Shown here in pieces: positions 9,632-19,178 of a stretch of DNA of 32,288 nt; position 1 is the stretch's first letter; each line of letters opens with the position of its first letter. The notes beneath the pieces were generated by a model that did not search any database, had not been told where the DNA came from, and saw only the letters and a program-made list of their open reading frames with translations. The DNA comes from Ehrlichia minasensis. GTDB taxonomy: Bacteria > Pseudomonadota > Alphaproteobacteria > Rickettsiales > Anaplasmataceae. A program made the translations under genes and the position numbers. The stretch spans positions 1-32,288 of the forward strand of contig CDGH01000008.1 in NCBI GenBank assembly GCA_000825765.1, read 5' to 3'.

Positions 9632-11080
9632 TTACATAGTGAAAAATCCAGGTTGATTGTCGTACAAATACAGTTTTTCCATTTTCACAACATCTATATT
9701 TCTTTTATCCATATTAAAAAGTAACTGATTAACATGTTCATTAACAATTTTATCACCTTGAACTTTCATATAAAACCTACAACATATTTGGTCTATATAA
9801 GAAAGGTTTGAATTAGAAGACTCATCAGGCCAAATTTCCAATCCTTTACTATGAATTAGTACAAGCTCCAATTTATCATGTGTAACACTTTGAATATTAC
9901 TAATCAATTGCTTTAAATTTAAATCTGCACTATCACAACTAATATTTAGATCTACTCCAACAAGAACTTTAGTAGTGTAAGATGGTTTATATGTATAAGA
10001 CACACCTGATTCACCTGAATTATTTTGAAGTATAGATTTTGGCAATTGAGAAGGAGATTGCCCAAAATTATCAATAATTGCCTTGGCAAAACCCATAGTA
10101 GAAACTTTTCCTTTACTGAACTGACTTTGGTAAATATCTGCAGTATGCATACCATCTTCTAAAGTTTTAAGGAATGCATTATATATCAACTCTGCCTTAT
10201 CAAACTTCTTTAAATAAACTAACATTTGTATAGCTGCATTTAGCAAGCCAGAAGGATTAGCTAGGTTTTTCCCAGCTATATCCGGAGCTGATCCGTGTAC
10301 TGCTTCAAACATCGCATAATTATCTCCTATGTTAGCACTACCAGCAAGACCTATAGAACCCGATAATTCAGCAACTATATCAGATACAATATCACCATAA
10401 AGATTAGTAGTAACTATAACATCAAAGTTTTCCGGGTTGGCAGCTACCTTTGCCATACCAATATCAACAATGTAATGATCTGATGTAATATTGGGATAAT
10501 TTTCTGCAATTTTTGAAAAAGATTTATGAAAAATTCCATCTGTCATTTTCATAATATTATCTTTTATCAAACAAGTAACCTTTTTTCTATTATGAACAGC
10601 AGCATAGTGAAATGCATAATTACATATCCTTTCCGATCCCGACCTTGTAATCACTTTTGAACATTGATATGTATCATTCGTTAACCTATGCTCTATACCA
10701 GTATAAGTATCTTCTTCATTCTCCCTAATTATCACTACATTGAGATTAGGATATTTTGTTTTTATTACAGGATGATAAGAAATACATGGTCTAATATTCG
10801 CATACAGTCCTAATTTTTTCCTCAATGTGACATTAAGGCTCTTATGACCTCGTCCCTGTGGGGTCATGGTAGGAGACTTAAGTAATACTTTCGTTCTAAA
10901 AATAGAATCCCAAGATGAAGGAGCAATACCAGAAGACCATTCCTTTTTATATAAATTATGTCCTACTTCTATAGTTTCTATAACTAAACCTGACTCTGCT
11001 TCACTCAAGATTAATAGTACAGCTTCCATAATTTCTGGACCAATACCATCTCCATAAGCAACCGTGATTGGGATTGACAT
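9632..11080 (-). CDS. icd: Isocitrate dehydrogenase (NADP-type, long form)
   Basis: This TCA-cycle enzyme oxidises isocitrate to 2-oxoglutarate. The 482-residue product begins with the family start ITVAYGDGIGPEI. The substrate block SLNVTLRKKLGLYANIRP follows, then the metal/cofactor region YGDIVSDIVAELSGSIGLAG and the block FEAVHGSAPDIAGKNLANP. An extension of roughly 140 residues follows the catalytic domain, as in other Rickettsiales enzymes of this type. The start ATG at 11080 has GGAAGAA about 6 bases upstream. The gene is divergent from recJ and convergent with ftsY. Confidence 0.95.
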   Translation of the reverse strand: MSIPITVAYGDGIGPEIMEAVLLILSEAESGLVIETIEVGHNLYKKEWSSGIAPSSWDSIFRTKVLLKSPTMTPQGRGHKSLNVTLRKKLGLYANIRPCISYHPVIKTKYPNLNVVIIRENEEDTYTGIEHRLTNDTYQCSKVITRSGSERICNYAFHYAAVHNRKKVTCLIKDNIMKMTDGIFHKSFSKIAENYPNITSDHYIVDIGMAKVAANPENFDVIVTTNLYGDIVSDIVAELSGSIGLAGSANIGDNYAMFEAVHGSAPDIAGKNLANPSGLLNAAIQMLVYLKKFDKAELIYNAFLKTLEDGMHTADIYQSQFSKGKVSTMGFAKAIIDNFGQSPSQLPKSILQNNSGESGVSYTYKPSYTTKVLVGVDLNISCDSADLNLKQLISNIQSVTHDKLELVLIHSKGLEIWPDESSNSNLSYIDQICCRFYMKVQGDKIVNEHVNQLLFNMDKRNIDVVKMEKLYLYDNQPGFFTM

Positions 11081-11377
11081 TATATTTCTTCCACGTTCAA
11101 CAACAATTCAATAATAATAATGACTATGCAAATCTGATTATATAAACAATGTAACATTAAAAACAATAAAAATATATTATATTAAGTACATAGCCATACA
11201 AAGCATTTATAAATTTTCTTATCTATTATCATCCAACTAAACTTTGACTAAAAACTACATTTCAAATTTAGTGCACATAACTCTCATTAGCAATATACAA
11301 AACAATATGATATCAAATATATCTATAGCAAGCATAAAATAGCAATGCTATAATATAAATTTTTTAATTAGTGTTAT
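11081..11377. other. Divergent promoter region icd/recJ
   Basis: About 300 bases separate the starts of icd and recJ. The recJ-side promoter is listed separately. A TATAAT box for icd may lie at 11137-11142 (minus strand), with only a weak -35 (TTGTTT). I see no other structure. Confidence 0.4.
11326..11354 (+). promoter_or_regulatory. Candidate recJ promoter, extended -10
   Basis: TATAAT at 11349-11354 is preceded directly by TGC, which makes an extended -10. A weak -35 (TAGCAA, 11326-11331) lies 17 bases upstream. Transcription would start near 11361, about 17 bases before the recJ ATG. The same -35/-10 pair with the same spacing occurs at 31905-31933. Confidence 0.42.
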
Positions 11378-13132
11378 ATGCTACATTGCAATTTAGAAAA
11401 CTCAGATTATATTGGAGTAACAGGTGCATTGTGGAAGCCTTACAATGTAAACTTGCGTGATATCTTGACAATTAAACAAAAATTTTGTCTATCAGAGATT
11501 GCTGCAAGGGTACTATCAACACGAAAAATAAGTATAGAAGAAATTCATGATTTTTTATATCCTACACTAAAAGTATTGCTACCTGATCCTTTCCATCTTT
11601 TAGACATGGACAAAGCAGTGAATAGGATTTGTGAAGCAATATACAACAAAGAAAAAATAGTAGTCTTCGGAGATTATGATGTTGATGGTGCAACATCATC
11701 TGCATTAATAAAACAGTATCTCACACAAGTAGGTGTACCTACAACAATATATATTCCAGACCGTATATGCGAAGGATATGGCCCAAACACTCAAGCACTT
11801 CTTAAATTAAAAGAAATTGGCAACAGTTTATGCATAACTGTCGACTGTGGAACTATAGCACATGAACCAATATCTGCAGCAAAATCAGTAAATTTAGATG
11901 TAATAGTTATTGATCACCATATAGGCATGAATACACTACCAGATGCAATTGCAGTGATTAACCCTAACCGGTTAGATGAAAATTCTCCATATACATATCT
12001 AGCAGGAGTTGGTGTATCATTTTTAATGCTTGTAGCATTAAACAAAACCTTAAAAGAAAAAGGATTTTTTACAAATAACTATGAACCAAACTTAATAAAC
12101 CACCTAGATTTAGTAGCTCTTGGAACTGTATGTGATGTTATGCCTATTATTGGATTAAACAGAGCTTTTGTAAAACAAGGACTAAAAATCATTGCAACAA
12201 GACAAAATATAGGTCTTAAAGTTCTGTCTGATGTTATTGGATTAGAAGAAAAACCAAATGTTTATCAACTAGGCTTCAGCATAGGACCACATATTAACGC
12301 AGGAGGAAGAGTCGGTAATGCAAGTCTAGGAGCAAGATTGTTATCAAGCAATAATGAAGAAGAAGCCTTAGAAATTTCAGAAAAACTACAAAATTTCAAT
12401 TTAGAAAGAAAAGAGTTAGAACATCAAAGTTTTAATGAGGCAGTAGAACAAGTAGAAACTTTTATGTCAACAAATACAAATTTAATTATTGTTTCAGGAA
12501 ATTGGCATCCAGGAGTAATAGGCATAGTAGCAGGAAGGCTTAAAGATAAATTTTTTCTACCAAGTATAGTAATTTCACTAGATAACGGCATTGGTAAAGC
12601 AAGTGCTAGATCAATACCAGATGTAGATTTAGGTGCAGCTATTTTATCAGCAAAGCTAGAAGGAATCATCACTGAAGGAGGAGGACATGCAATGGCTGCT
12701 GGTTTCTCTATAAATGAAGATAAGATTAAAACATTATACGAATTCCTTTCACAAAGATTTCACAACATAAATAAACAAAAAGTATTTAAAGTAGATGGTA
12801 TTATTACTGCATCAGCAGTCAATCTGACTTTATGGAAAGAGCTACAATTTTTGGAACCATTCGGCATAGGTAATCCAGAACCAAAATTTGTTTTAACAAA
12901 TATAAAAATAAAAAACCCAGAAATTATAGGAGAGAGCCATATAAGATGTTTAATTTATGACAACAAAACTTTTATAAAAGGTATCTGTTTTAGATGTGTA
13001 GACACAGCATTAGGGTCAGCTTTGTTAGAACGTACTGCAGTTATGTTATTAGGCAAAATTAGTGTCAATTATTGGAGAGGTAATGAAAATATACAGTTCA
13101 TAATAGAAGATGCAATTACAAAAAACTACTAA
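11378..13132 (+). CDS. recJ: Single-stranded-DNA exonuclease RecJ
   Basis: RecJ degrades single-stranded DNA 5' to 3' in recombination and mismatch repair. The 584-residue product carries the DHH phosphoesterase motifs: FGDYDVDGATSSA at 97-109, VDCGT at 155-159 and DHH at 179-181. GPHINAGGR lies at 302-310. The DHHA1 domain shows GGGHAMAAGF at 433-442, followed by the C-terminal OB-like part. The length is typical. I see no clear ribosome site before the ATG at 11378; the putative leader is only about 17 bases. Confidence 0.96.
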   Translation: MLHCNLENSDYIGVTGALWKPYNVNLRDILTIKQKFCLSEIAARVLSTRKISIEEIHDFLYPTLKVLLPDPFHLLDMDKAVNRICEAIYNKEKIVVFGDYDVDGATSSALIKQYLTQVGVPTTIYIPDRICEGYGPNTQALLKLKEIGNSLCITVDCGTIAHEPISAAKSVNLDVIVIDHHIGMNTLPDAIAVINPNRLDENSPYTYLAGVGVSFLMLVALNKTLKEKGFFTNNYEPNLINHLDLVALGTVCDVMPIIGLNRAFVKQGLKIIATRQNIGLKVLSDVIGLEEKPNVYQLGFSIGPHINAGGRVGNASLGARLLSSNNEEEALEISEKLQNFNLERKELEHQSFNEAVEQVETFMSTNTNLIIVSGNWHPGVIGIVAGRLKDKFFLPSIVISLDNGIGKASARSIPDVDLGAAILSAKLEGIITEGGGHAMAAGFSINEDKIKTLYEFLSQRFHNINKQKVFKVDGIITASAVNLTLWKELQFLEPFGIGNPEPKFVLTNIKIKNPEIIGESHIRCLIYDNKTFIKGICFRCVDTALGSALLERTAVMLLGKISVNYWRGNENIQFIIEDAITKNY

Positions 13133-14363
13133 ATTTAAAATTCACTGTAGCACAAAACACATTGCAGCAGAACTAATTTTTAAAAGAATTTAAATAATTC
13201 ACATGAACTAGCACTATATAACACATAAGAACCATTTAGTAGCTTGTTAAATTTACAATACTAATTCCATTCAAAACCACATATAAAAACAAAAGTGTGT
13301 ATACCGCAACAGTTAAATTCTAGTAAACACTAAAACTTAATAGATACTATAATTATATTAGAAACTCTAACAGCTATCTTTTATAATCTACAACCAGAAC
13401 ACTAAACATATACAAAGATACTGAGCATACCCGACAAATTCATTAGACTATTCCATCAAAATCACATAAAAAAAACAAAAGTGCAGAAATTACAATAGAC
13501 ATATTTTTATTTTATATTTAAGCATTAAAATACTTAACAGATGTTATAACAGCATCAGCAGCAAACAATAAAACAAGATTATCTAGTACACATAAAAAAA
13601 TCTTTTCAACAAAATTAAGCTTTATCTTTTTATAATTTACAACACTAGAACACATAGCACATGTAGATACTAAGTAGGTTTGTTAAATCTCTATTAGACT
13701 GTTTCCATCAAAACCATACACAGAAATAAAAGCATAGGCTTTATGATAGCTATACTCTTATTTTATTAAGCATCAAAAATTTAGCAGACGTTACAATTTA
13801 TACCCAGGAGTTCCAACACAATAAAATACTTTTGAAGACACTAGTATCTTTATTTGGTAATCTATAGTTATTATAATACTGATTAACTTTCTAAATTACA
13901 AAGTTCACTCAAAACTATGCAACAAGCACAAACTATATAAATAACTACATTTTCATTCTTATGTAAGTATTAAACACTCAACAGATGCTATAACAGCACT
14001 AGCAGTTCTCAAACAATAAAACAAATTTAATATACATAAGAAAATCCTTTCAACAAAATCAAGCTTTATCTTTTTATAATTTACAACACTAGAATACTTA
14101 ACACATGAGCAGATACTGGATAGGGTTGCTAAATCTCCATTAGACTGTTTTTATTAAAGTTACACATAGACACAAAAGTGCATCACGCAATAATTGCTAC
14201 ATTTTATTTTAGTAAGTATTGAAAGCTTAATATATATTATAACGATATTAGAGGGTTCAACACAATACAAATAAAAGTTGTATCATAATTAATCAAAAAA
14301 AACAATACAATACTATCAATATTTATATTAACATTTTTCTATTTCAATAATCCAATGTTATAA
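13133..14363. repeat. Decayed tandem repeat array, about 220-base unit
   Basis: This 1.2-kb non-coding gap is built from about five degenerate direct copies. A module that runs from a T-rich block through a TAGACT-type block begins near 13176, 13371, 13616, 13846 and 14060, giving spacings of about 195-245 bases. The clearest pair is 13537-13704 against 13981-14150 (offset 444-446). It includes a 34-base exact match at 13617-13650 and 14061-14094. Copies one and four are much more eroded. I see no open frame running through the units. Long-period repeats are a known feature of Ehrlichia intergenic DNA. Confidence 0.7.
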
Positions 14364-15554
14364 ATGTACGAAAACTTTATAAATAATTATGATATACTGC
14401 TAATCATAAATGCAGTAAAAAAATTTCAAGGAGACATCAGGCTGGTAGGTGGTTGTGTAAGGGATAATATTTTAGCAAGACAAACTACAGATATCGACTT
14501 CGCCACCACTTTATTACCCAACCAAATCATAGAATCTCTTACTGCAGCTGATATTAAAACCATTCCAACAGGCATTAAACATGGTACAGTAACAGCCATA
14601 GTGAACAATACAGCATATGAAATAACTACACTAAGATCAGATATTAATTGTGACGGAAGACACGCTGAGGTAAAATTCACAAACAATTGGCGACAAGACG
14701 CTTCAAGACGAGATTTTACTTTTAACGCTTTATACTGTGATGAACAAGGCATAGTATATGATTACTTTTCTGGTATCGAAGATTTAGAAAAAAAACAGTT
14801 GAATTTTATTGGAGACCCAGAGATTAGAATAAAAGAAGATTATTTACGCATACTTCGAGCATTTAGATTTTATACTTCTATATGTAGCCAAAATACATTA
14901 AGTGATCAAATTATTTACTGTTGTACAAAATACTCGTCTTGCATTAACAACTTGTCCAAAGAACGCATTCGTGATGAATTTTTTAAACTTTTATCTCACA
15001 CAAACTTAACTAATACATTAAAAATTATGCAAAAATGCCAAGTATTAGAAAAAATCATCCCCTTTGAAATCACACCAGACATAATGTCATCTGATATTCT
15101 ATCAAATGCAGATCCATTAACAAAACTAGCAGCCTTATTAAGAACAAACAAATGTTCATTAGAAAAAATTAAAGTCTCACTCTGTTTATCAAATCATGAT
15201 CAAAAAATACTCGCTCTACTATTAAATAATAATTTGGAACTTCCAATTTCAACTATTGAACAACAAAAATACATTAACAAGCTTGGCAAAAAAGTATACT
15301 GCAACTTAATGAAAATAAGGCACGCAGAATTAAACTTAAATTACCACGATCTAGCACAATACATTGAATATGCAGACAAATTTATTATTCCAGAATTTCC
15401 CATTTCTGGAAAAGACTTGCTCAATATAGGATATCAAGAAGGAAAAAACCTTGGTAAGATTCTAAAAAAAATAAAAGATTTGTGGGAAGATAGTTCATAT
15501 CAACTCACAAAATCTCAACTATTAGACCACGCTGAGGAATTATTAGAAAAGTAA
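14364..15554 (+). CDS. CCA-adding / poly(A) polymerase family nucleotidyltransferase
   Basis: This family adds CCA to tRNA 3' ends or poly(A) tails to RNA. The 396-residue product has the head-domain motif LVGGCVRD at 27-34 and the metal-binding DID at 43-45. RRDFTFNALYCD follows, then the neck motif KERIRDEFFKLL. With one such gene seen here and no HD domain in the C-terminal third, tRNA nucleotidyltransferase is the likelier role. Sequence alone does not exclude PcnB-type activity. The ATG at 14364 lacks a strong ribosome site. The gene converges on ndk. Confidence 0.9.
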   Translation: MYENFINNYDILLIINAVKKFQGDIRLVGGCVRDNILARQTTDIDFATTLLPNQIIESLTAADIKTIPTGIKHGTVTAIVNNTAYEITTLRSDINCDGRHAEVKFTNNWRQDASRRDFTFNALYCDEQGIVYDYFSGIEDLEKKQLNFIGDPEIRIKEDYLRILRAFRFYTSICSQNTLSDQIIYCCTKYSSCINNLSKERIRDEFFKLLSHTNLTNTLKIMQKCQVLEKIIPFEITPDIMSSDILSNADPLTKLAALLRTNKCSLEKIKVSLCLSNHDQKILALLLNNNLELPISTIEQQKYINKLGKKVYCNLMKIRHAELNLNYHDLAQYIEYADKFIIPEFPISGKDLLNIGYQEGKNLGKILKKIKDLWEDSSYQLTKSQLLDHAEELLEK

Positions 15555-15993
15555 AAATTAGCTTACAACACTTAAAAAACTATTATGTACATGCATAAGA
15601 AAAACAAAGCGAACTACAATACGCAATAAAACAAAAATACATGATCATCTAATTAAAAACTTTATAGACAGAGCACACAACAATATAAACTTTCAAATAC
15701 TTAAGCTTTTTAAAATAACATTCAACTGTAATACAACAGCACTTAGCAACTACTAAGATTTATCAATATGGCATACAACTTTTGCTTTTTTATCACTAAC
15801 GCACTTATTAATAAAACATGTTTAACACAGAAAGAAAACTATAATAAGCTAAGTACCTACAGGATTCATTGCTTTAAATCATATAAAAAAGCTTATATAT
15901 ACATCTACAAACACATAGAAATCTCTTGTTACACTGCACAAAAACTCACCACATAAATATTGAGAATAAGTTAATTAATTTGATATACACTAA
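15555..15993. other. Non-coding gap
   Basis: About 440 AT-rich bases lie between two convergent genes. I found no terminator hairpin with a T-run on either strand. A 62-codon frame at 15768-15956 has no ribosome site and a composition like the surrounding spacer, so I do not call it a gene. Confidence 0.45.
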
Positions 15994-16419
15994 TTACTTT
16001 AATGATAAAAGTTCATAATCACTAAAGAAAAACCTTATTTCTCTTATAGCATTATCTAAACTATCTGAGCCATGAACACAATTTGCATCTATGCTCTCAG
16101 CAAAATCTCCTCTAATAGTCCCAGGGTTTGCTTTTTTAGGATCCGTAGCACCCATCAGTTCTCTATACAAGCTTATAGCGTTTTCCCCCTCTAATACTTG
16201 AACAACTATAGTACCAGATACCATAAAATCAACTAGATGGACAAAAAAACTCTGTGATTTATGTATTTCATAAAATTTCTCAGCTTGAAAACGTGTCAGT
16301 AGGCACATCTTTTGCATAATTATTTTAAGACCTGAATTCTCTATATATGAATTAACCTTCCCAGTAATGTTACGTTTTACCACATCTGGCTTTAATATAG
16401 ATAAAGTTCTTTCTAACAA
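15994..16419 (-). CDS. ndk: Nucleoside diphosphate kinase
   Basis: Ndk transfers the gamma phosphate from ATP to other nucleoside diphosphates. The 141-residue product has the family start [10 protein letters not shown] at 3-12 and the active-site His116 in [24 protein letters not shown] lies at 91-106. The start codon is TTG at 16419. It is supported by a very strong AGGGGG ribosome site 7 to 8 bases upstream and by the complete family N-terminus. The gene is divergent from the regulator gene. Confidence 0.97.
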   Translation of the reverse strand: MLERTLSILKPDVVKRNITGKVNSYIENSGLKIIMQKMCLLTRFQAEKFYEIHKSQSFFVHLVDFMVSGTIVVQVLEGENAISLYRELMGATDPKKANPGTIRGDFAESIDANCVHGSDSLDNAIREIRFFFSDYELLSLK

Positions 16420-16455
16420 AATAATCCCCCTACACAGAAAAAAACTGAACTTAAC

Positions 16456-16484
16456 ATTTTAATGCAGATTATCAATTCAATCAA
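16456..16484 (-). promoter_or_regulatory. Candidate ndk promoter
   Basis: On the minus strand TTGATT (plus-strand 16479-16484) is separated by exactly 17 bases from TAAAAT (16456-16461), which matches the -10 consensus at five of six positions. The ndk start lies about 37 bases downstream of the -10 box. Confidence 0.42.
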
Positions 16485-16663
16485 TATAAAAAGTCAGGAA
16501 AAAGTATATTATACTTCATAAAGCATAATATGTTATTTCTGATATTACACAATAAATATTCTAGTTTAACCAACTCAATAGTATATATCCATTAAATAAC
16601 TATTGCATTCACTCTATGCATGATTTATCTTACATAATGTTGCTTTATTATAGGAAAAAGATT

Positions 16664-17311
16664 ATGTCTATACATGCAAAAAACAAACAAAACAAACCAG
16701 AATATGCCAATGAAATAAAAGCACATGACCCTCTAATCGAAGATTTGATAGAAAAAAACATACAACAACACAAGTTTACAGGGGAAGGAATAAGACTTGA
16801 TGTAGATGACTATGTTGCAAAAAACTTCAAGAAAGAAGGTGCTGAATCTACAAAAGAATCAAAAAGTGCAACAAAGGTTAGACCACATCCAGTTGATGAG
16901 TGTGTTGGAAAAGAGATAAAAAGACAACGCATCATGAGAGGTATGAGCCAAAACCAGCTTGCAAATAAATTAGGAATTACATTCCAACAAGTACAAAAGT
17001 ATGAGAAAGGAACAAATCGTATAGTAATTAGCAGATTATATCAGCTTGCAAGTGTACTTAATGTTGAAGTAAGAGATATCATGTTAAAATTACAAGAAGA
17101 TCTAAAAAATATCTCATGTGACAATACTATCACACATCCACATGCATTAAGAGACAACGAGGAAAAGTTCTTACCAGAGTTTAATGATAGCAAAATAGAC
17201 AGCAAAGAAGTTTTAATGATGGTCAGAGCATACACTTGTATAAAAAATGAAAAAGTACGTAATATAATCTATAATTTAGTTAAGGCACTATCATTAGATA
17301 ACAAATCATAA
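16664..17311 (+). CDS. tr1: XRE-family transcriptional regulator (Tr1-like)
   Basis: This is a predicted DNA-binding regulator located directly upstream of the surface-antigen array, the position of Tr1 in Ehrlichia and Anaplasma. In the 215-residue product, residues 80-140 form a Cro/C1-type helix-turn-helix: GKEIKRQRIMRGMSQNQLA, then LGITFQQVQKYEKG, then the LYQLASVLNVEV helix. The N-terminal 75 residues are polar and lysine-rich. The C-terminal tail (about 175-215) is helical and may help dimerise. A longer frame opens at 16616. The ATG at 16664 (MSIHAKN) is preferred because AGGAAA lies just upstream and the extra residues look like spacer. Control of the omp genes is inferred from position and from published work on the locus. 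Confidence 0.88.
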   Translation: MSIHAKNKQNKPEYANEIKAHDPLIEDLIEKNIQQHKFTGEGIRLDVDDYVAKNFKKEGAESTKESKSATKVRPHPVDECVGKEIKRQRIMRGMSQNQLANKLGITFQQVQKYEKGTNRIVISRLYQLASVLNVEVRDIMLKLQEDLKNISCDNTITHPHALRDNEEKFLPEFNDSKIDSKEVLMMVRAYTCIKNEKVRNIIYNLVKALSLDNKS

Positions 17312-17538
17312 ATCAACATTGTACAGCTCATTATCTAAGCTATACTACAAGAATTATTAATAGTTTAGTAGGTTTATTATGTTTATACAATTATATTTAT
17401 AATTTATTGTGTACGTGTTGATTGTGATATGCTAATAAGTGTTTATTTAAAAACATCAGCACAAGAGTAAATTAAATTATGCATGTTACGTAATACATTA
17501 GATTTACATATATTAAAGTATTATTTTTGACTTAAAGC

Positions 17539-18444
17539 ATGGTTTTTATTAATATGAAGTTATTATGTCATTTGGATAATATTATGATTAAATTCTCAGC
17601 TATAGGAATTGTTTTTTCTTTTATAGCATTATTTGCATCTAATGCTTTTTCATCACCAGTTCCTATTGACTTTTCAAATGAAAGTGAGATGGCTGGTTTT
17701 TACGCAAGTGCACAATACAACATAGGTTTTCCTAAATTTAGTCCAATCTCTGCAAAGTACAAAACAGATGAAAAGTCAGAAAAAGAATTAACTTTATTTA
17801 GCTTAAAAGAAGAAATTGAAACAATAGATCTAAAAAAAGCAGCAGATTTTAAAAAGGGTTACAGTCCTGTATACAACAGAAGTTACACAGGGTTCTCTGG
17901 AGCTATTGGGTACTCAGGAGGTGGACTCAGAGTTGAGTTAGAAGGATCATTTACAAGATTTGATGTTGACAAACAAAAATATAAAAACCCTGATGGTCAT
18001 AGGTATTTTGCGTTAAGCAAAGACTCAGAGATTAAAAGCAGTGATAACCCACCACCACCAAAGGAGAACAATTACGTAGTAATGAAAAACGAAGGATTTA
18101 ACGCCATTTCTTTAATGTTTAACGCTTGTTATGACATGATCATTGGTAGTTCTTCTATAGTACCAAATGCCTGCATTGGGATAGGACAAGGAATAATCAA
18201 GTTTTTAGGTGGTACAAATATCCACACTTTATTTAAAGCTAAATTAGGTTTAGGACTTTTAATTTCACCAAAAACTATTCTATTTGCAAATGGATATTAT
18301 GTAAAATCCAAGGATAATGCTTTTACTAATTTATCAGTCCAATATCCAGTTGAAATTTCTGCAGCACCAAAGCATATAGATCCTACAGTTTATTTTAATG
18401 CAGATAATTATGGTTGCGAAGTTGGTCTGAGGTTTATCTTATAA
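17539..18444 (+). CDS. OMP-1/P28/P30 family surface protein, paralog 1
   Basis: This is an outer-membrane beta-barrel of the Ehrlichia major surface antigen family (Surface_Ag_2/Msp4 type); P28-type members are known porins. The real start may be the ATG at 17584, which gives a clean signal peptide (MIKFSAIG through NAFS, about 24 residues); the upstream ATGs add a polar lead. The family entry motif is altered to GFYASAQYN. The central blocks YTGFSGAIGYSG, RYFALSK and NACYD are present. A four-proline run sits in the variable loop before NYVVMKNEG. The last strand is VGLRFIL, with an extra Cys just before it. It lies 227 bases after tr1 and is cut off from paralog 2 by 734 bases, so it may form its own unit. 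Confidence 0.92.
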   Translation: MVFINMKLLCHLDNIMIKFSAIGIVFSFIALFASNAFSSPVPIDFSNESEMAGFYASAQYNIGFPKFSPISAKYKTDEKSEKELTLFSLKEEIETIDLKKAADFKKGYSPVYNRSYTGFSGAIGYSGGGLRVELEGSFTRFDVDKQKYKNPDGHRYFALSKDSEIKSSDNPPPPKENNYVVMKNEGFNAISLMFNACYDMIIGSSSIVPNACIGIGQGIIKFLGGTNIHTLFKAKLGLGLLISPKTILFANGYYVKSKDNAFTNLSVQYPVEISAAPKHIDPTVYFNADNYGCEVGLRFIL

Positions 18445-19178
18445 CTTTCTACAAAAGTATAAGCTTTAGTATTTAAGAATTGCTAAAACTAAAAGTTAAT
18501 TACTGTGTTAGTTATTATGTGATATGTGGCATAAGATATTATGTTATTTAACAAATTTACATAGTAAAATACGGTAAATAATCTAAATACTAAACATCTA
18601 AGTAAAGTTGGATTGAACATTTTCTAAGTTTAAATAATGCTTAGCATATTGTTTTTATTATAAAAAACAACAAGTGACACTACTAGCATAACAATTGTCA
18701 TTATCAACATGCACAAAACATCTCAATGATAAATGTTATTATGACAAAGTTAAGTTGCTAAAATTTAACTGTTTTCAACACATGTCTTTATAATGCAAAA
18801 ATCTGTTCTCTTGATAATAAAACAACTATTTTTACTAACTTTAGATAATAAATTTCCTATGTGTTATACACACATTACTAATAATACAACATTAAAACCA
18901 CACTGTATTTCTGTTAACACAAGAATCACATATACCAACCACTTAGAGATATTTCAAATAAATACATCCATTACTTAATTGTATTTGACAATTTTTTTAG
19001 TCAAACATTTTTTTCTAATATAAGCAACTATTGCAAATTGCTATATGTCACACTTTCAATAACATTCAAACCATTTCATAAAATATAATAATTAGTTTTG
19101 TTGACTTAATTCATTTTTAGTATATTTACTTATAGTTGTAAATGTGTAGTTACTTGAAAATTATTAAGGTTTAGGTGC
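18445..19178. other. Long spacer between paralogs 1 and 2
   Basis: These 734 bases contain a 61-codon frame at 18793-18978 with no ribosome site and no family motif. I treat that frame as chance. A weak 6-base stem with a 10-base loop (18984-19005) is followed by a short T-run and may be a poor terminator for paralog 1. A candidate promoter for paralog 2 is at the right end. I see no recognisable remnant of another omp gene. Confidence 0.45.
19101..19128 (+). promoter_or_regulatory. Candidate promoter of paralog 2
   Basis: TTGACT at 19101-19106 (five of six -35 bases) is followed after 16 bases by TATTTA (19123-19128), a weak -10. The predicted leader is about 45 bases and ends in the AAGG ribosome site of paralog 2. 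Confidence 0.33.

Noticed and set aside
15768-15956. 62-codon plus-strand frame between the nucleotidyltransferase gene and ndk
   Set aside because: It has no ribosome site or recognisable motif, and low-complexity Tyr/Lys/Ile content as in translated AT-rich spacer.
18793-18978. 61-codon plus-strand frame between paralogs 1 and 2
   Set aside because: It has no ribosome site, no family motif and a composition like the spacer; a frame this short is expected by chance at this base composition.
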